DNA from: Sphingomonas sp. CFBP 13720
Lineage (GTDB): Bacteria; Pseudomonadota; Alphaproteobacteria; Sphingomonadales; Sphingomonadaceae
NCBI RefSeq assembly: GCF_014842075.1
Contig: NZ_JACYVA010000008.1
Coordinates: 89,439-153,438 of the forward strand
Direction: 5' to 3'
Length of the DNA: 64,000 bases
In this document: positions 35,481 through 48,200 of the stretch, in pieces
How positions within the stretch are numbered: position 1 is the stretch's first letter
Layout: each line of letters opens with the position of its first letter
Program-made: the position numbers and the translations under genes
Notes under the pieces: model-generated
The model's input: only the letters and a program-made list of their open reading frames with translations
Databases searched by the model: none
What the model was told of the DNA's origin: nothing

Positions 35481-36200
35481 TCATTCCGGCGCCGCACTAT
35501 CGCCCAGCGAGCGTTCGGTATCCTCCTTGGCCTGTCGCAGCAGTTCGACCGTGGCCGCACGCGCACCCGCCGTGTCGCACCGGGCGATCGCATCGAACAA
35601 CTGTCCGTGCTGCGGGATCGAGTCGCGCGGTTGCCGGGTGCGGCGATGTTTGAAGATCGTCGTCCACCGGACCGCCGCACCGATGCTGCCGGCCAGACTG
35701 ACCAGCAATTCGTTGCCGGTCGCCTCCAGGATCACGTGATGGAACTGCTGGTCCGCCGCCTGGCCCGCCGGCGTTTCGAGGCCGTGGAGCGTCATCTGCT
35801 CCAGCGCCTGGCCGATCCGGGACAGCTGCCGCGACGTCCTCGATAACGCCGCCAACTCGGCTGCGGCAGGCTCGACGATCATGCGTAGCTGGAACAGGCT
35901 GTCGATGAACGATGCCGGGGGTTCGCCTTCGAACATCCACGCCATGATATCGGGATCGAGCAGGTTCCAGTCGGCACGATCGCGCACGCGTGTGCCCGCC
36001 TTGGGACGGCTGGCGATCAGTCCCTTCGCCGACAGCATCCGCAACGCTTCGCGCACGACGCCGCGCGAACAGCCGCGTTGCAGCGCGATCTCATGCTCGC
36101 TGGGCAGGATCGTCGCGGGGGCGACCTGTCCCGTCACGATCGCGATGCCCAGATCGCGTGCCACCAGCGAATGTCCGGTCGGGCGCGTGGCGTTGGTCAT
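35481..36200 (-). CDS. GntR family regulator, FadR/FCD subfamily
   Basis: 239 residues. The winged-helix domain (about 10-75) contains ILPSEHEIALQRGCSRGVVREAL and LIASRPKAGTRV. The linker WNLLDPDIMAWMF is typical of DgoR-like sugar-acid repressors. The FCD effector domain (about 95-230) has metal/ligand residues in LFQLRMIVEPAAAELAA and QFHHVILEATGN. It probably represses the divergent TonB receptor 2 operon. ATG 36200 is chosen because GAGGA lies just upstream; the ATG 12 bases earlier overlaps that site, and a GTG at 36245 would add residues without homology. The effector is likely a sugar acid or sugar released by the locus. Confidence 0.9.
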   Translation of the reverse strand: MTNATRPTGHSLVARDLGIAIVTGQVAPATILPSEHEIALQRGCSRGVVREALRMLSAKGLIASRPKAGTRVRDRADWNLLDPDIMAWMFEGEPPASFIDSLFQLRMIVEPAAAELAALSRTSRQLSRIGQALEQMTLHGLETPAGQAADQQFHHVILEATGNELLVSLAGSIGAAVRWTTIFKHRRTRQPRDSIPQHGQLFDAIARCDTAGARAATVELLRQAKEDTERSLGDSAAPE

Positions 36201-36263
36201 CCAGTTCCTCATCCGCGTTCGTGTCGATTCCGCAACATTCCCCACAAATCGACTGATACCCTA

Positions 36264-36301
36264 TTGTCTAACAAATCCTGTATACGTATTAAGTCGGACA
36301 A
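36264..36301 (+). promoter_or_regulatory. Predicted promoter with overlapping FCD-GntR operators
   Basis: A -35 TTGTCT (36264-36269) and -10 TATTAA (36287-36292) are spaced 17 bases. The -35 is part of TTGTCTAACAA (36264-36274), which fits the FadR-family operator pattern TNGTNNNACNA exactly. A near-copy AAGTCGGACAA (36291-36301, one mismatch) overlaps the -10 and start region. This is the layout expected for repression by the divergent GntR protein. Confidence 0.55.
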
Positions 36302-36361
36302 CTAGGAAGCTCGTTAGCGTGACACTGCGCGGTGAAGCTTCCGGTCACAAGGGGAGAGGAC

Positions 36362-39187
36362 ATGATGGCTTCATCACGTGGAACCGTACGTATCGGCGCA
36401 TCGCTGCTGGCGATCGGCATGGCCGGACTGGCGCAGATGGCGGCGGCACAGGATGCTCCGACCGGCGGATCGCAGAATGCCGATCAGGTCGCGACCCAGG
36501 GGACCGACACTGACGAGATCGTCGTCACCGGCGTGCGTGAGAGCATCCGGTCGGCGCAGGCGATCAAGCGCAATTCCGATCAGATCGTCGATTCGGTGAA
36601 CGCGCAGGATATCGGCAAGCTGCCCGACGCGAACACGGTCGAGGCGTTGCAGCGCATCACCGGCGTGCAGATCCAGCGCCGCTATGGTGAAGGCGCCACC
36701 GATTTCGACCATCGTACCCAGCCGGCGATCACCGTGCGCGGCCTGACGCAGGTCCAGAACTTCCTCGACGGTCGTGCGGTCTATTCCGCGTCGGGCGGCC
36801 GTGCATTCGATCTGGAAGGCATTCCCCCCGAATTGCTGGCCGGCATCGACGTGTTCAAGAACGCGCCGGCCAACGTTATCGAAGGCGGCGTCGGCGGCGC
36901 GATCAACCTGCGCACGCGCAAGCCGTTCGATTCAGCCAAGGAAGTCATCAGCGTCACCGCGAAGGGCAATTATTACGACCGGGTCGACAAGTTCGGCGGA
37001 TCGGTGTCCGGCCTGTACAGCAACCGCTACGATACCGGCATCGGCGAGATCGGCCTGCTGCTGAACGCGGTCTATTCCAAAAGCGCCTATCGGCAGGACG
37101 GACTGCTGGTCGGTGCGCAGGATACCATCCCGCCCGGCTCGGTTCCGGGTGCCCCGGCGAACGCGAAGGCGCCGTTCGGTTTCCAGGTCTATGACGATAC
37201 CGGTGATCGCAAGCGGCTGGGCGTGGCGGCGGCGCTGCAATGGCAGGCGAGTGACTCGCTGTTGCTGACGGCGCAGTATCAGGGGACGAAATACTGGTTC
37301 GACCGCACCGGTGCCTATTATTATCAGTTCAACAACCTGTCGCAGCAGCGCGATGCCACCGGCACCGTCACCACCTATGCCATCGATCCGCAACCGGGTG
37401 CGGACTTCACGTTCAACGACGAAGGATTTGCCACGTCAGGCGCGCTGCGTCGGCAGACGTTCGAAACCGGCCGGTTCGATCAGGAATTGTGGAGCGGATC
37501 CCAGAATTACACGCTGAACGCCGAATGGCAGGCGACCGAGCGCGCCAAGGCGACGTTCGACGTCCAGTATCTCAAATCCTACTACAATGCCGATCGCAAC
37601 GGCCATGTCCTGTCGCTGTACAACCGTACCGGACAGAACGCGCTGAACGCGCCGCATCCGTCGATCGTCGATTTCGACCTGCGCGGCAAATACCCGCGCT
37701 GGGATATCCGCGACAGTTCGGTATTCACCAACCCGGCCAATTACAGCCTGCCGTTCATCGCCGATGCGCTTCAACGCAACGACGCCGATACGCTCGCGCT
37801 CGCCTATGACCTCGAATATGATGTCGAGGGCGGCCTGATCCAGAAACTGCGCGGCGGTGCGCGTTTCGCGGAAAACAACATCGACCTGCGCGGAACGTGG
37901 AACGGGCTGTCGCTGTACGACGGGCTTCCGGCGAATGCCGCCAACGTGCCTGCGGGCACGCCGCTGATCCCGCTCAGCCGCTTCCCGCAACTGGCGATGA
38001 AGGGTCCGTCCAAAAACTGGTTCGACGGCAACAGCGTGACCGGCGGGCTGCTCTATCCCGCGCTGCCGGGCGGCGACGGCGTGTGGGAACAGACCAAGGC
38101 GCTGTACCAGTTGTTCGGGCAACAGACGAAGGATGCGTTCACTCCCGGCGACCTGAACAACCAGACCGAAAAGACGTACACCTTCTGGGGTCTCGTGGAT
38201 TACAAGCGCGATCTGGGCGGCGTGATCGTCGACGGAAATATCGGCGGCCGGCTGGTCAAGACGTCGACCACGTCGCGCGGTACGCAGTTCGAAGCGAACG
38301 GCACCGCCACGCCGATCGCGCTCGACAAGGATTACACACGCTTCCTGCCCAGCTTCAATCTGCGCGTGCAGTTCACCGACACCTTCCAGACCCGTTTCGC
38401 CTATTCGAAGGGGCTGGCGCGGCCCAATTTCGACCAGCTGTCGACCAATCTGACGCTCAACAACCCGAACCAGGTCAGCGCGATCACCGGGCGGCCCAGC
38501 GCCAGTTCGGGCAACCCGCGCCTGAACCCGATCGAATCCGACAATTTCGATCTGACCGCCGAATGGTATTTCGCGCCCGCCGGTTCGCTGACCGGTGGCG
38601 TGTTCTATAAGAAGGTCGACGGGTTCCTTGCCGGGGGCACCGTGGTTCAGTCGTTCAACGGCGTCGCCTACGATGTCGGCACGCAGCTCAATTCGGGCAG
38701 CGGCACGGTGAAGGGCGCGGAGGTCGGCTATCAGCAGTTCTTCGACTTCCTGCCCGGCGTGTTCAGCGGACTGGGGCTGCAGGCGAACTATACGTTCGTG
38801 GATTCGAACGTGTCGAACCCGTTCGCGACCGCAGGGTCGAATATCCCCACGCAGGTGCCGCTCGAAAAACTGTCGAAGCACAGCTACAATCTGGTCGGCC
38901 TGTACGAAAAGGGGCCGCTGACCGCGCGCCTCGCATGGAGCTGGCGCTCCAGCTATCTCGACACCACCTTCGGCAGCGGGGCGAACGGCATCCCGCAATA
39001 TGCGCAACCCTACGCCTCGCTCGATGCCTCGGTCAGCGTCAATGTAACCAGCAAGATCGCGGTGTCGGCGGATGTGGTGAACATCAACAACCGGATGAAC
39101 GTCACCTATATCGGCACCCCGGGACAGCCGCTGCAATATCAGCTCAACGACCGCCGTTTCGGGCTGTCGGTTCGCGCGACCTATTGA
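36362..39187 (+). CDS. TonB-dependent receptor 2
   Basis: 941 residues, with a signal peptide (LLAIGMAGLAQMAAAQ) and TonB-box-like DEIVVTGVRESIRSAQ. The plug contains QDIGKLPDANTVEALQRITG, GVQIQRRYGEGATDF and IDVFKNAPANVIEGGVGGAI; the barrel ends in LSVRATY. It is paralogous to receptor 1 (30776-33718), with the strongest likeness in the plug and last strands. Ribosome binding site AAGGGGAGAGGA precedes the ATG at 36362; an in-frame ATG 30 bases upstream is less likely. It is the first gene of an operon with a DUF6445 protein, a halogenase-like protein, GH2 and GH43. Confidence 0.95.
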   Translation: MMASSRGTVRIGASLLAIGMAGLAQMAAAQDAPTGGSQNADQVATQGTDTDEIVVTGVRESIRSAQAIKRNSDQIVDSVNAQDIGKLPDANTVEALQRITGVQIQRRYGEGATDFDHRTQPAITVRGLTQVQNFLDGRAVYSASGGRAFDLEGIPPELLAGIDVFKNAPANVIEGGVGGAINLRTRKPFDSAKEVISVTAKGNYYDRVDKFGGSVSGLYSNRYDTGIGEIGLLLNAVYSKSAYRQDGLLVGAQDTIPPGSVPGAPANAKAPFGFQVYDDTGDRKRLGVAAALQWQASDSLLLTAQYQGTKYWFDRTGAYYYQFNNLSQQRDATGTVTTYAIDPQPGADFTFNDEGFATSGALRRQTFETGRFDQELWSGSQNYTLNAEWQATERAKATFDVQYLKSYYNADRNGHVLSLYNRTGQNALNAPHPSIVDFDLRGKYPRWDIRDSSVFTNPANYSLPFIADALQRNDADTLALAYDLEYDVEGGLIQKLRGGARFAENNIDLRGTWNGLSLYDGLPANAANVPAGTPLIPLSRFPQLAMKGPSKNWFDGNSVTGGLLYPALPGGDGVWEQTKALYQLFGQQTKDAFTPGDLNNQTEKTYTFWGLVDYKRDLGGVIVDGNIGGRLVKTSTTSRGTQFEANGTATPIALDKDYTRFLPSFNLRVQFTDTFQTRFAYSKGLARPNFDQLSTNLTLNNPNQVSAITGRPSASSGNPRLNPIESDNFDLTAEWYFAPAGSLTGGVFYKKVDGFLAGGTVVQSFNGVAYDVGTQLNSGSGTVKGAEVGYQQFFDFLPGVFSGLGLQANYTFVDSNVSNPFATAGSNIPTQVPLEKLSKHSYNLVGLYEKGPLTARLAWSWRSSYLDTTFGSGANGIPQYAQPYASLDASVSVNVTSKIAVSADVVNINNRMNVTYIGTPGQPLQYQLNDRRFGLSVRATY

Positions 39188-39243
39188 TCCCCGGCCGCCG
39201 GCATGGTTGCCATGTCGGCGGCGGCACAGGATGGGAAGGGGCG

Positions 39244-39951
39244 ATGACGATCGAGGCGCGGCACATCGCCGTCCATCATCCCGGCGACGAGCGTGAGCCG
39301 GTCGTCGTCGTCGACCATGCTACCGGCATGATGGCCGATCTGGTCGATCACGCCGCCACCCGGTCTGCCTTTGCACCGGCGGATCGCGTGGGCAGCGGTT
39401 ATCCGGGGCTGCTGGGATCGGCACCGACGCGCTATGTCGATGCGCTGGTCCAGATCGCCCTGCCGCTGATCGCCGCGCATTTCGGCACCGGCCCCGTTCG
39501 TCCGGTGCGCGCCCGCGGCAATTTTTCGCTGGTGACCGCCGATCCCGCCGCGCTCGCGCCCGACCAGCGCGTGCCGCATGTCGACACCGCCGACCGGTGG
39601 CAGTTCGCCTGCGTCCATTATCTTTGCGGCGAGGCGCACGGCGGCACCGGCTTCTTTCGCCACCGCGCCACCGGGTTCGAGACGATCGATCCGGCGCGTC
39701 TGCCCGCGTTCGATGCAGCACGCTCGGCCGAGGCGGGACGGGATGCCGCGCGGCAAGGCTATTTCCCGGCGGACGGCGACGAAGCCTTTGCCCCGATCGC
39801 CGCATGTCGCGCCCGGCCCGACCGGATCGTGCTGTATCGTGCGGCACTGCTCCATTCGGGGCTGGTGACCGCACCACCGCCGCATGCGGCCGATCCGCGA
39901 CGCGGGCGGCTGACCGGCAACCTGTTCCTGCAATGCGTGGCGACGACATGA
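39244..39951 (+). CDS. DUF6445 family protein
   Basis: 235 residues, cytoplasmic (no signal peptide). The motifs RVPHVDTADRWQFACVHYL, GGTGFFRHRATGFE and ALLHSGLV...RGRLTGNLFLQC match a family repeatedly found next to tryptophan-halogenase-like genes and TonB receptors. The HxD in PHVD, a distal His in LLHSG and an Arg in RLTGN resemble the HxD...H...R facial triad and 2-oxoglutarate-binding Arg of Fe(II) dioxygenases. That is my reading, not an established fact. The stop overlaps the start of the halogenase-like gene by 4 bases, so the two proteins are likely made together. Confidence 0.8.
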   Translation: MTIEARHIAVHHPGDEREPVVVVDHATGMMADLVDHAATRSAFAPADRVGSGYPGLLGSAPTRYVDALVQIALPLIAAHFGTGPVRPVRARGNFSLVTADPAALAPDQRVPHVDTADRWQFACVHYLCGEAHGGTGFFRHRATGFETIDPARLPAFDAARSAEAGRDAARQGYFPADGDEAFAPIAACRARPDRIVLYRAALLHSGLVTAPPPHAADPRRGRLTGNLFLQCVATT

Positions 39952-41480
39952 GCGAACCCCTGCGGACGATCGCGATCATCGGCGGCGGCACCGCCGGATG
40001 GATGGCCGCCGCCGCGCTGTCGCGGGTGCTGGGTCGATCGGTCGCGATCAAGCTGGTCGAATCCGAAGCGATCGGCACGGTCGGGGTGGGGGAAGCGACG
40101 ATTCCGCCGATCCGCGCCTTCAACGCATTGCTCGGCATCGACGAAGACGCCTTCGTTCGCGCGACGCAGGGCAGCTTCAAACTTGGGATCGAGTTCGTCG
40201 ACTGGGGCGCGAAGGGCGAACGCTATTTCCATCCGTTCGGCGCGTACGGCATGGATTTCGGCACGGTCCCGTTCGACGGGCTGTGGCACCGGATGCGGGC
40301 GCAGCGGGCTGCCGAACCGCTGGAAGCCTATTCGATCTGCGCCGCCGCCGCCCGCGCCGGACGGTTCCAGCGGCCGCTGACCGACGGCGGCAATACGCCG
40401 CTGCACCATATCGGCTATGCCTTTCACTTCGATGCCGGCCTCTACGCCCGGTTTCTGCGCAGCCATGCGGAGGCGGCGGGGGTGGTGCGGCGCGAAGGGC
40501 GCGTGGTGGACGTCGCGCGGCACGGCTATACCGGGTTCGTGGAGGCGGTGACGCTGACCGACGGCACCGGCATCGCCGCCGACCTGTTCGTCGATTGTTC
40601 GGGTTTCCGGTCGCTACTGCTCGGCGATACGATGGGCAGTGCGTTTCAGGACTGGTCGCACTGGCTGCCCAACGATCGCGCCGTGGCGGTGCCGAGCGCG
40701 AATACCGGCCCGCCGGTCCCCTATACCCGGTCGACCGCGCGCGAGGCGGGGTGGCAATGGCGCATCCCGCTGCAACATCGCACCGGCAATGGCTATGTCT
40801 TTTCCAGCGACCATCTGTCGGAAGACGAAGCGACCACGACGCTGCTGGCGAATCTGGATGGCGAACCGCTGGCCGAGCCGCGGATTCTGCGCTTTCGCAC
40901 CGGTCGGCGCGATGCGTGCTGGATAGGCAATTGCGTGGGACTGGGGCTGTCGACGGGGTTCCTCGAACCGCTCGAATCGACCAGCATCCACCTGATCCAG
41001 GCGGGGATCGCGCGGCTGCTGGAGATGTTGCCGACGCGCGATTGCGACGCGGCGAACACGCGTCGGTACAACCGGTTGATGGCAGCCGAGTTCGATACGA
41101 TCCGCGACTTCATCATCCTGCACTTCCACGCCACCGCGCGCGACGACACCCCCTATTGGAACCGCGTTCGCACCATGGCGATCCCCGATGCGCTCGCCGA
41201 ACGGATCGCGATCTATCGTGCGACGGGGCGGGTATTTCGCGAAGGCGACGAACTGTTCACCCGCACCAGCTGGCTGGCGGTGCTCGACGGACAGGGCGTC
41301 CGCGCCGACGGGCATGATCCGGTCGCCGCCGCGATGCCGGACGACGAAGCGGTCCGGCGACTGGCACGCATTGCGGCGGTGACCGCCGCCGCCGCCGAAC
41401 GCATGCCGGCGCATGGCGATTTCATCGCGCAACACTGTGCGGCTACGACTGCATCGCCAGCCTCACCTGTCGCTATCTGA
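39948..41480 (+). CDS. Tryptophan 7-halogenase family flavoprotein (module B)
   Basis: 510 residues, paralogous to the protein at 29093-30592. The FAD motif is IAIIGGGTAGWMAAAAL, with TVGVGEATIPPIRAF. The candidate catalytic Lys78 lies in GSFKLGIEF, at nearly the same place as Lys79 of PrnA. WxWxIP occurs as GWQWRIP, and GFLEPLESTSIHLI supplies the Glu-Ser pair. So the protein looks competent for HOCl-type halogenation, but its substrate (free tryptophan, a protein residue, or something imported) is unknown. ATG 39948 overlaps the DUF6445 stop (ATGA). GH2 follows 27 bases downstream. Confidence 0.88.
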   Translation: MSEPLRTIAIIGGGTAGWMAAAALSRVLGRSVAIKLVESEAIGTVGVGEATIPPIRAFNALLGIDEDAFVRATQGSFKLGIEFVDWGAKGERYFHPFGAYGMDFGTVPFDGLWHRMRAQRAAEPLEAYSICAAAARAGRFQRPLTDGGNTPLHHIGYAFHFDAGLYARFLRSHAEAAGVVRREGRVVDVARHGYTGFVEAVTLTDGTGIAADLFVDCSGFRSLLLGDTMGSAFQDWSHWLPNDRAVAVPSANTGPPVPYTRSTAREAGWQWRIPLQHRTGNGYVFSSDHLSEDEATTTLLANLDGEPLAEPRILRFRTGRRDACWIGNCVGLGLSTGFLEPLESTSIHLIQAGIARLLEMLPTRDCDAANTRRYNRLMAAEFDTIRDFIILHFHATARDDTPYWNRVRTMAIPDALAERIAIYRATGRVFREGDELFTRTSWLAVLDGQGVRADGHDPVAAAMPDDEAVRRLARIAAVTAAAAERMPAHGDFIAQHCAATTASPASPVAI

Positions 41481-44713
<3,233 letters not shown>

Positions 44714-44714
<1 letters not shown>

Positions 44715-46066
44715 TGCGGCGCGCGGCGGCGCTGCTGGTCTCGACGGTGCTGCTCCTTGCCGCCGCGCCAGCGCCGGTGCCGCGTTGGGATGCGCCGGGT
44801 GCTGGCAACCCGCTGCTGCCCGGCTATTTCGCCGATCCCTCGATCGTGCGTGATCGCGGGCGCTGGTACGTCTTTGCCACGATCGATCCGTGGGGCGACG
44901 ACCGGCTGGGGCTGTGGACGTCGGACAATGGTCGCGACTGGCGGTTCTCGATGCCCGACTGGCCGACCAAGGCAGCGGCGACCAGCCCGACATCGGGCGA
45001 TTCGAAGGTCTGGGCACCATCGGTGGTGAAGGCCGGCAACGGTCGCTGGTACATGTACGTATCGGTCGGCAGCGAGGTTTGGGTCGGCACCGCGCCATCG
45101 CCCGCCGGGCCGTGGCGCGATGCCAATGGCGGCAGGCCGCTGATCGCAAAGGGGTTCGCGCCTGCCTATCACATGATCGACGCGGAGGCGTTCATCGACG
45201 ATGACGGGCAGGCGTATCTCTATTGGGGATCGGGCTGGAACTGGACCAACGGTCACTGCTTCGCAGTCAAGCTGAAGCCGGACATGGTTACGTTCGACGG
45301 CGCGCCGCGCGACGTGACTCCGCCCGGTTATTTCGAAGCGCCGTTCATGGTGAAGCAGGGGTCGCGCTATCTGCTGACCTATAGCGACGGCAAGACGACC
45401 GAGGATACGTACAAGGTGCGCTATGCCGTCGGCGACACACCGTTCGGGCCGTTCCGCGAAGGCGCGAACAGCCCGATCCTGTCGACCGACGCGAAGCGGG
45501 GCGTCGTCAGCCCGGGGCATCACGCGATCTTCCGGTCGCACGGGCGGTCGTACATCCTGTATCACCGACAGGGGTTGCCCTTTTCCCCGTCGGGCGATCA
45601 GGTGTTGCGGCAGGTCGCGGTCGATCCGCTGACGATCCGCGACGATGGCCGCATCGACCGCGTGGCGCCCGGCCACAGCGCGGCGGTGGCAGGGTTCGGC
45701 CCGCATCGCACGGTGGGGTTGCGCTGGCGTGCGGGCGGGCAGGGCCGCGACGCGCTGCACGGGCCGGAACGTGCCGCCGACGACAATTATGCTACGGCAT
45801 GGGCACCGGCCAGCAACGCACCGCTGCTGGTTGCGGATATGGGGCGGGTCCGCCGGGTTTCCGGCAGCGCGGTACGGATGGCGTTTGCGCATCGAAACTA
45901 TGCTCTGTCGGTCGATGCGTCGCAGGACGCCAAAACGTGGCGGACGGTCGCCACCTTGCCCGCCGCCAGCGGATCGCCGATCGAACTGCGCCACCCGGTG
46001 ACCGCCCGCTACCTGCGCTTGCGCGTCCCGTCCGACGCCGCGGTGTGGGAATGGACGCTGCGCTGA
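44714..46066 (+). CDS. GH43 family glycoside hydrolase with C-terminal discoidin-like domain
   Basis: 450 residues with a signal peptide (AAALLVSTVLLLAAAPAPVP). The five-bladed propeller has the GH43 triad: base Asp41 in PGYFADPSIV, pKa-modulating Asp near 155 in MIDAEAFIDDDG, and acid Glu near 207 in YFEAPFMVK. The last 130 residues (ALHGPERAADDNYATAWAP to YLRLRVP) look like an F5/8-type-C carbohydrate-binding domain. GH43 enzymes include alpha-L-arabinofuranosidases, beta-xylosidases and exo-beta-1,3-galactanases; with GH30 and GH2 neighbours an arabinogalactan-related activity is likely. It is translationally coupled to the GH2 gene by one-base overlap. Confidence 0.9.
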
Positions 46067-46144
46067 TCGTACGCGCGCTTGACCCCGGCGGGGCGGCGGG
46101 GCCAGACTGACGGCATCACGATGACTTTCGGGGATTGCCGTTCG

Positions 46145-47980
46145 ATGCGTATCGTTTCCTCCGCCGCGCTGGCCGTGGCGCTGCTCGCCATGCCGGCCAA
46201 CGCCCAGACCGCCACGTCCGCAATGCCAGCATCCGCTGCCGCCCCGACGGCGGCCGACGCCGACGCCTTCGTCGCGACCGTCGAGCGCGAAGCAGCCGAA
46301 ATATCGGTAGATGCGCAGCGGATCGCATGGGTTAACGCCACCTACATCACCGACGACACCGACGCGCTGGCGGCGAAGGCGGGCGCGGAAGTCACCGAAA
46401 AGGCGGTGCAATGGGCCAAGGGCGCCGCGCGGTTCAACACCGTTGCGGGCATATCGGGCGATACCCGGCGCAAGCTGGACCTGCTGAAGAACGGTGTCGG
46501 CCTGCCCGCGCCGACCACTGCCGGGGCGGCAACCGAACTGGCGACGCTGACTACCCGCATGTCGTCGGCCTATGGCAAGGGCACGGGAACGCTGGACGGC
46601 AAGCCGATCAACGGATCGGATATCGAAGCCGCGATGGGCGAAGTGCGCGATCCGGCGAAGTCGCACGAGATGTGGGTCAGCTGGCACGACAATGTCGGTG
46701 CGCCGTTGCGGACCGACTATACCCGCATGACCGCGATCTCGAATGCCGGTGCAAAGGAGCTGGGGTTCGCCGATGTCGGCGCGATGTGGCGGTCGGGCTA
46801 TGACATGCCCCCTGAACAGTTCGCGCAGTTGACCGACCAGATCTGGAAAGAGGTCGAACCGCTCTATCTGTCGCTCCACACCTATGTCCGCTCGAAGCTG
46901 AACGAGAAATATGGCGACGCCGTACAGGCCAAGACCGGCCCGATCCGCAGCGACCTGCTGGGCAATATGTGGGCGCAGGAATGGGGCAACATCTATGACA
47001 TCGTCGCGCCGCAGGGGGCGGGCGACGTCGGGTACGACACCGGCGAACTGCTCAAGGCCAAGGGGTACGACCCGGTAAAGATGGTGCGGCAGGGCGAGGC
47101 ATTCTATTCCTCGCTTGGCTTCGCGCCATTGCCCGAAACCTTCTGGCAGCGTTCGCAAATCGTGAAGCCGGCCGACCGGGACGTGATCTGCCACGCATCG
47201 GCATGGGATCTCGACAATCGCGACGATATCCGCATCAAGATGTGCACGAAGGTCAATGGCGACGACTTCGTGACGATCCACCACGAACTTGGCCATAACT
47301 ATTATCAGCGGGCCTATCGCGACCAGCCGTTCCTGTACAAGAACGGCGCGAACGACGGCTTCCACGAAGCGATCGGCGATACCGTCGCGCTGTCGATCAC
47401 GCCGGATTACCTCGTGAAGATCGGCCTGTTGACCCAGGCGCAGGTGCCGAGCGCTGACAAGGATATCGGGCTGCTGCTGCGACAGGCGATGGACAAGGTC
47501 GCGTTCCTGCCGTTCGGGCTGCTGGTCGACAAATGGCGTTGGAACGTTTTCAGCGGCAAGATCGCGACCGGGGACTATCAGAAGGGCTGGGACGCGTTGC
47601 GCCTGCAATATCAGGGCATCGTCCCACCGGTCGCGCGCGACGAGACGAAGTTCGACGCGGGCGGGAAATATCACATTCCGGCCACCGTCCCCTACACCCG
47701 CTATTTCCTCGCGCGGGTGTTGCAGTTCCAGTTCTACAAGGCGGCGTGCGATCAGGCTGGGTGGAAGGGGCCGCTGCACCGCTGCTCGTTCTTCGGGAAC
47801 AAGGCGGTCGGCGATCGGCTGAATGCGATGCTCGAAATGGGCCAGTCGAAGCCGTGGCCCGACGCGTTGCAGGCGATGACCGGATCGCGCGCCATGTCGG
47901 GCAAGGCGATGGTCGAATATTTCGCGCCGTTGAAGGCATGGCTCGACCGGCAGAACAAGGGCAAGCCCAGCGGCTGGTGA
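46145..47980 (+). CDS. M2 family dipeptidyl carboxypeptidase (ACE-like)
   Basis: 611 residues with a signal peptide (SSAALAVALLAMPANAQ) followed by a mostly helical zinc peptidase domain. The catalytic motif is IHHELGHNYYQR (HExxH), the third ligand Glu is in FHEAIGDTVALS, and the substrate-binding region includes FVTIHHELG and YTRYFLARVLQFQFY. These match bacterial homologues of angiotensin-converting enzyme, which remove C-terminal dipeptides in the periplasm. It starts 78 bases after the GH43 stop, so it may be read through from the glycan operon or have its own promoter. A strong terminator follows. Confidence 0.93.
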   Translation: MRIVSSAALAVALLAMPANAQTATSAMPASAAAPTAADADAFVATVEREAAEISVDAQRIAWVNATYITDDTDALAAKAGAEVTEKAVQWAKGAARFNTVAGISGDTRRKLDLLKNGVGLPAPTTAGAATELATLTTRMSSAYGKGTGTLDGKPINGSDIEAAMGEVRDPAKSHEMWVSWHDNVGAPLRTDYTRMTAISNAGAKELGFADVGAMWRSGYDMPPEQFAQLTDQIWKEVEPLYLSLHTYVRSKLNEKYGDAVQAKTGPIRSDLLGNMWAQEWGNIYDIVAPQGAGDVGYDTGELLKAKGYDPVKMVRQGEAFYSSLGFAPLPETFWQRSQIVKPADRDVICHASAWDLDNRDDIRIKMCTKVNGDDFVTIHHELGHNYYQRAYRDQPFLYKNGANDGFHEAIGDTVALSITPDYLVKIGLLTQAQVPSADKDIGLLLRQAMDKVAFLPFGLLVDKWRWNVFSGKIATGDYQKGWDALRLQYQGIVPPVARDETKFDAGGKYHIPATVPYTRYFLARVLQFQFYKAACDQAGWKGPLHRCSFFGNKAVGDRLNAMLEMGQSKPWPDALQAMTGSRAMSGKAMVEYFAPLKAWLDRQNKGKPSGW

Positions 47981-47998
47981 CCGCCCTGCGGATGCGAT

Positions 47999-48029
47999 GC
48001 AGCCCCCGGCGGGATCGGGGGCTGCATTT
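47999..48029 (+). terminator. Rho-independent-like terminator after the M2 peptidase gene
   Basis: A perfect 9-bp stem GCAGCCCCC (47999-48007) / GGGGGCTGC (48017-48025) is followed by ATTTC. Confidence 0.75.
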
Positions 48030-48102
48030 CGCCGCATTGCGGCCATTGCGTCGTTTGCAGGTTGCACGCGAGGCGGGACGCGTTATAGGCTCGCCGTCCC
48101 GC

Positions 48103-48188
48103 GCGGGTGTGGCGGAATGGTAGACGCAGCGGATTCAAAATCCGCCGTTGGCAACAACATGTCGGTTCGAGTCCGACCACCCGTACCA
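48103..48188 (+). tRNA. tRNA-Leu (anticodon CAA)
   Basis: 86 bases including an encoded CCA end. The acceptor stem GCGGGTG (48103-48109) pairs with CACCCGT (one G-U pair), and the discriminator base is A. The anticodon loop TTCAAAA gives CAA, reading UUG. The long variable arm (GTTGGCAACAAC region) is the class II feature expected of tRNA-Leu, and the T-loop GGTTCGAGTCC is canonical. Confidence 0.96.
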
Positions 48189-48200
48189 TCGGCGGTCGCG

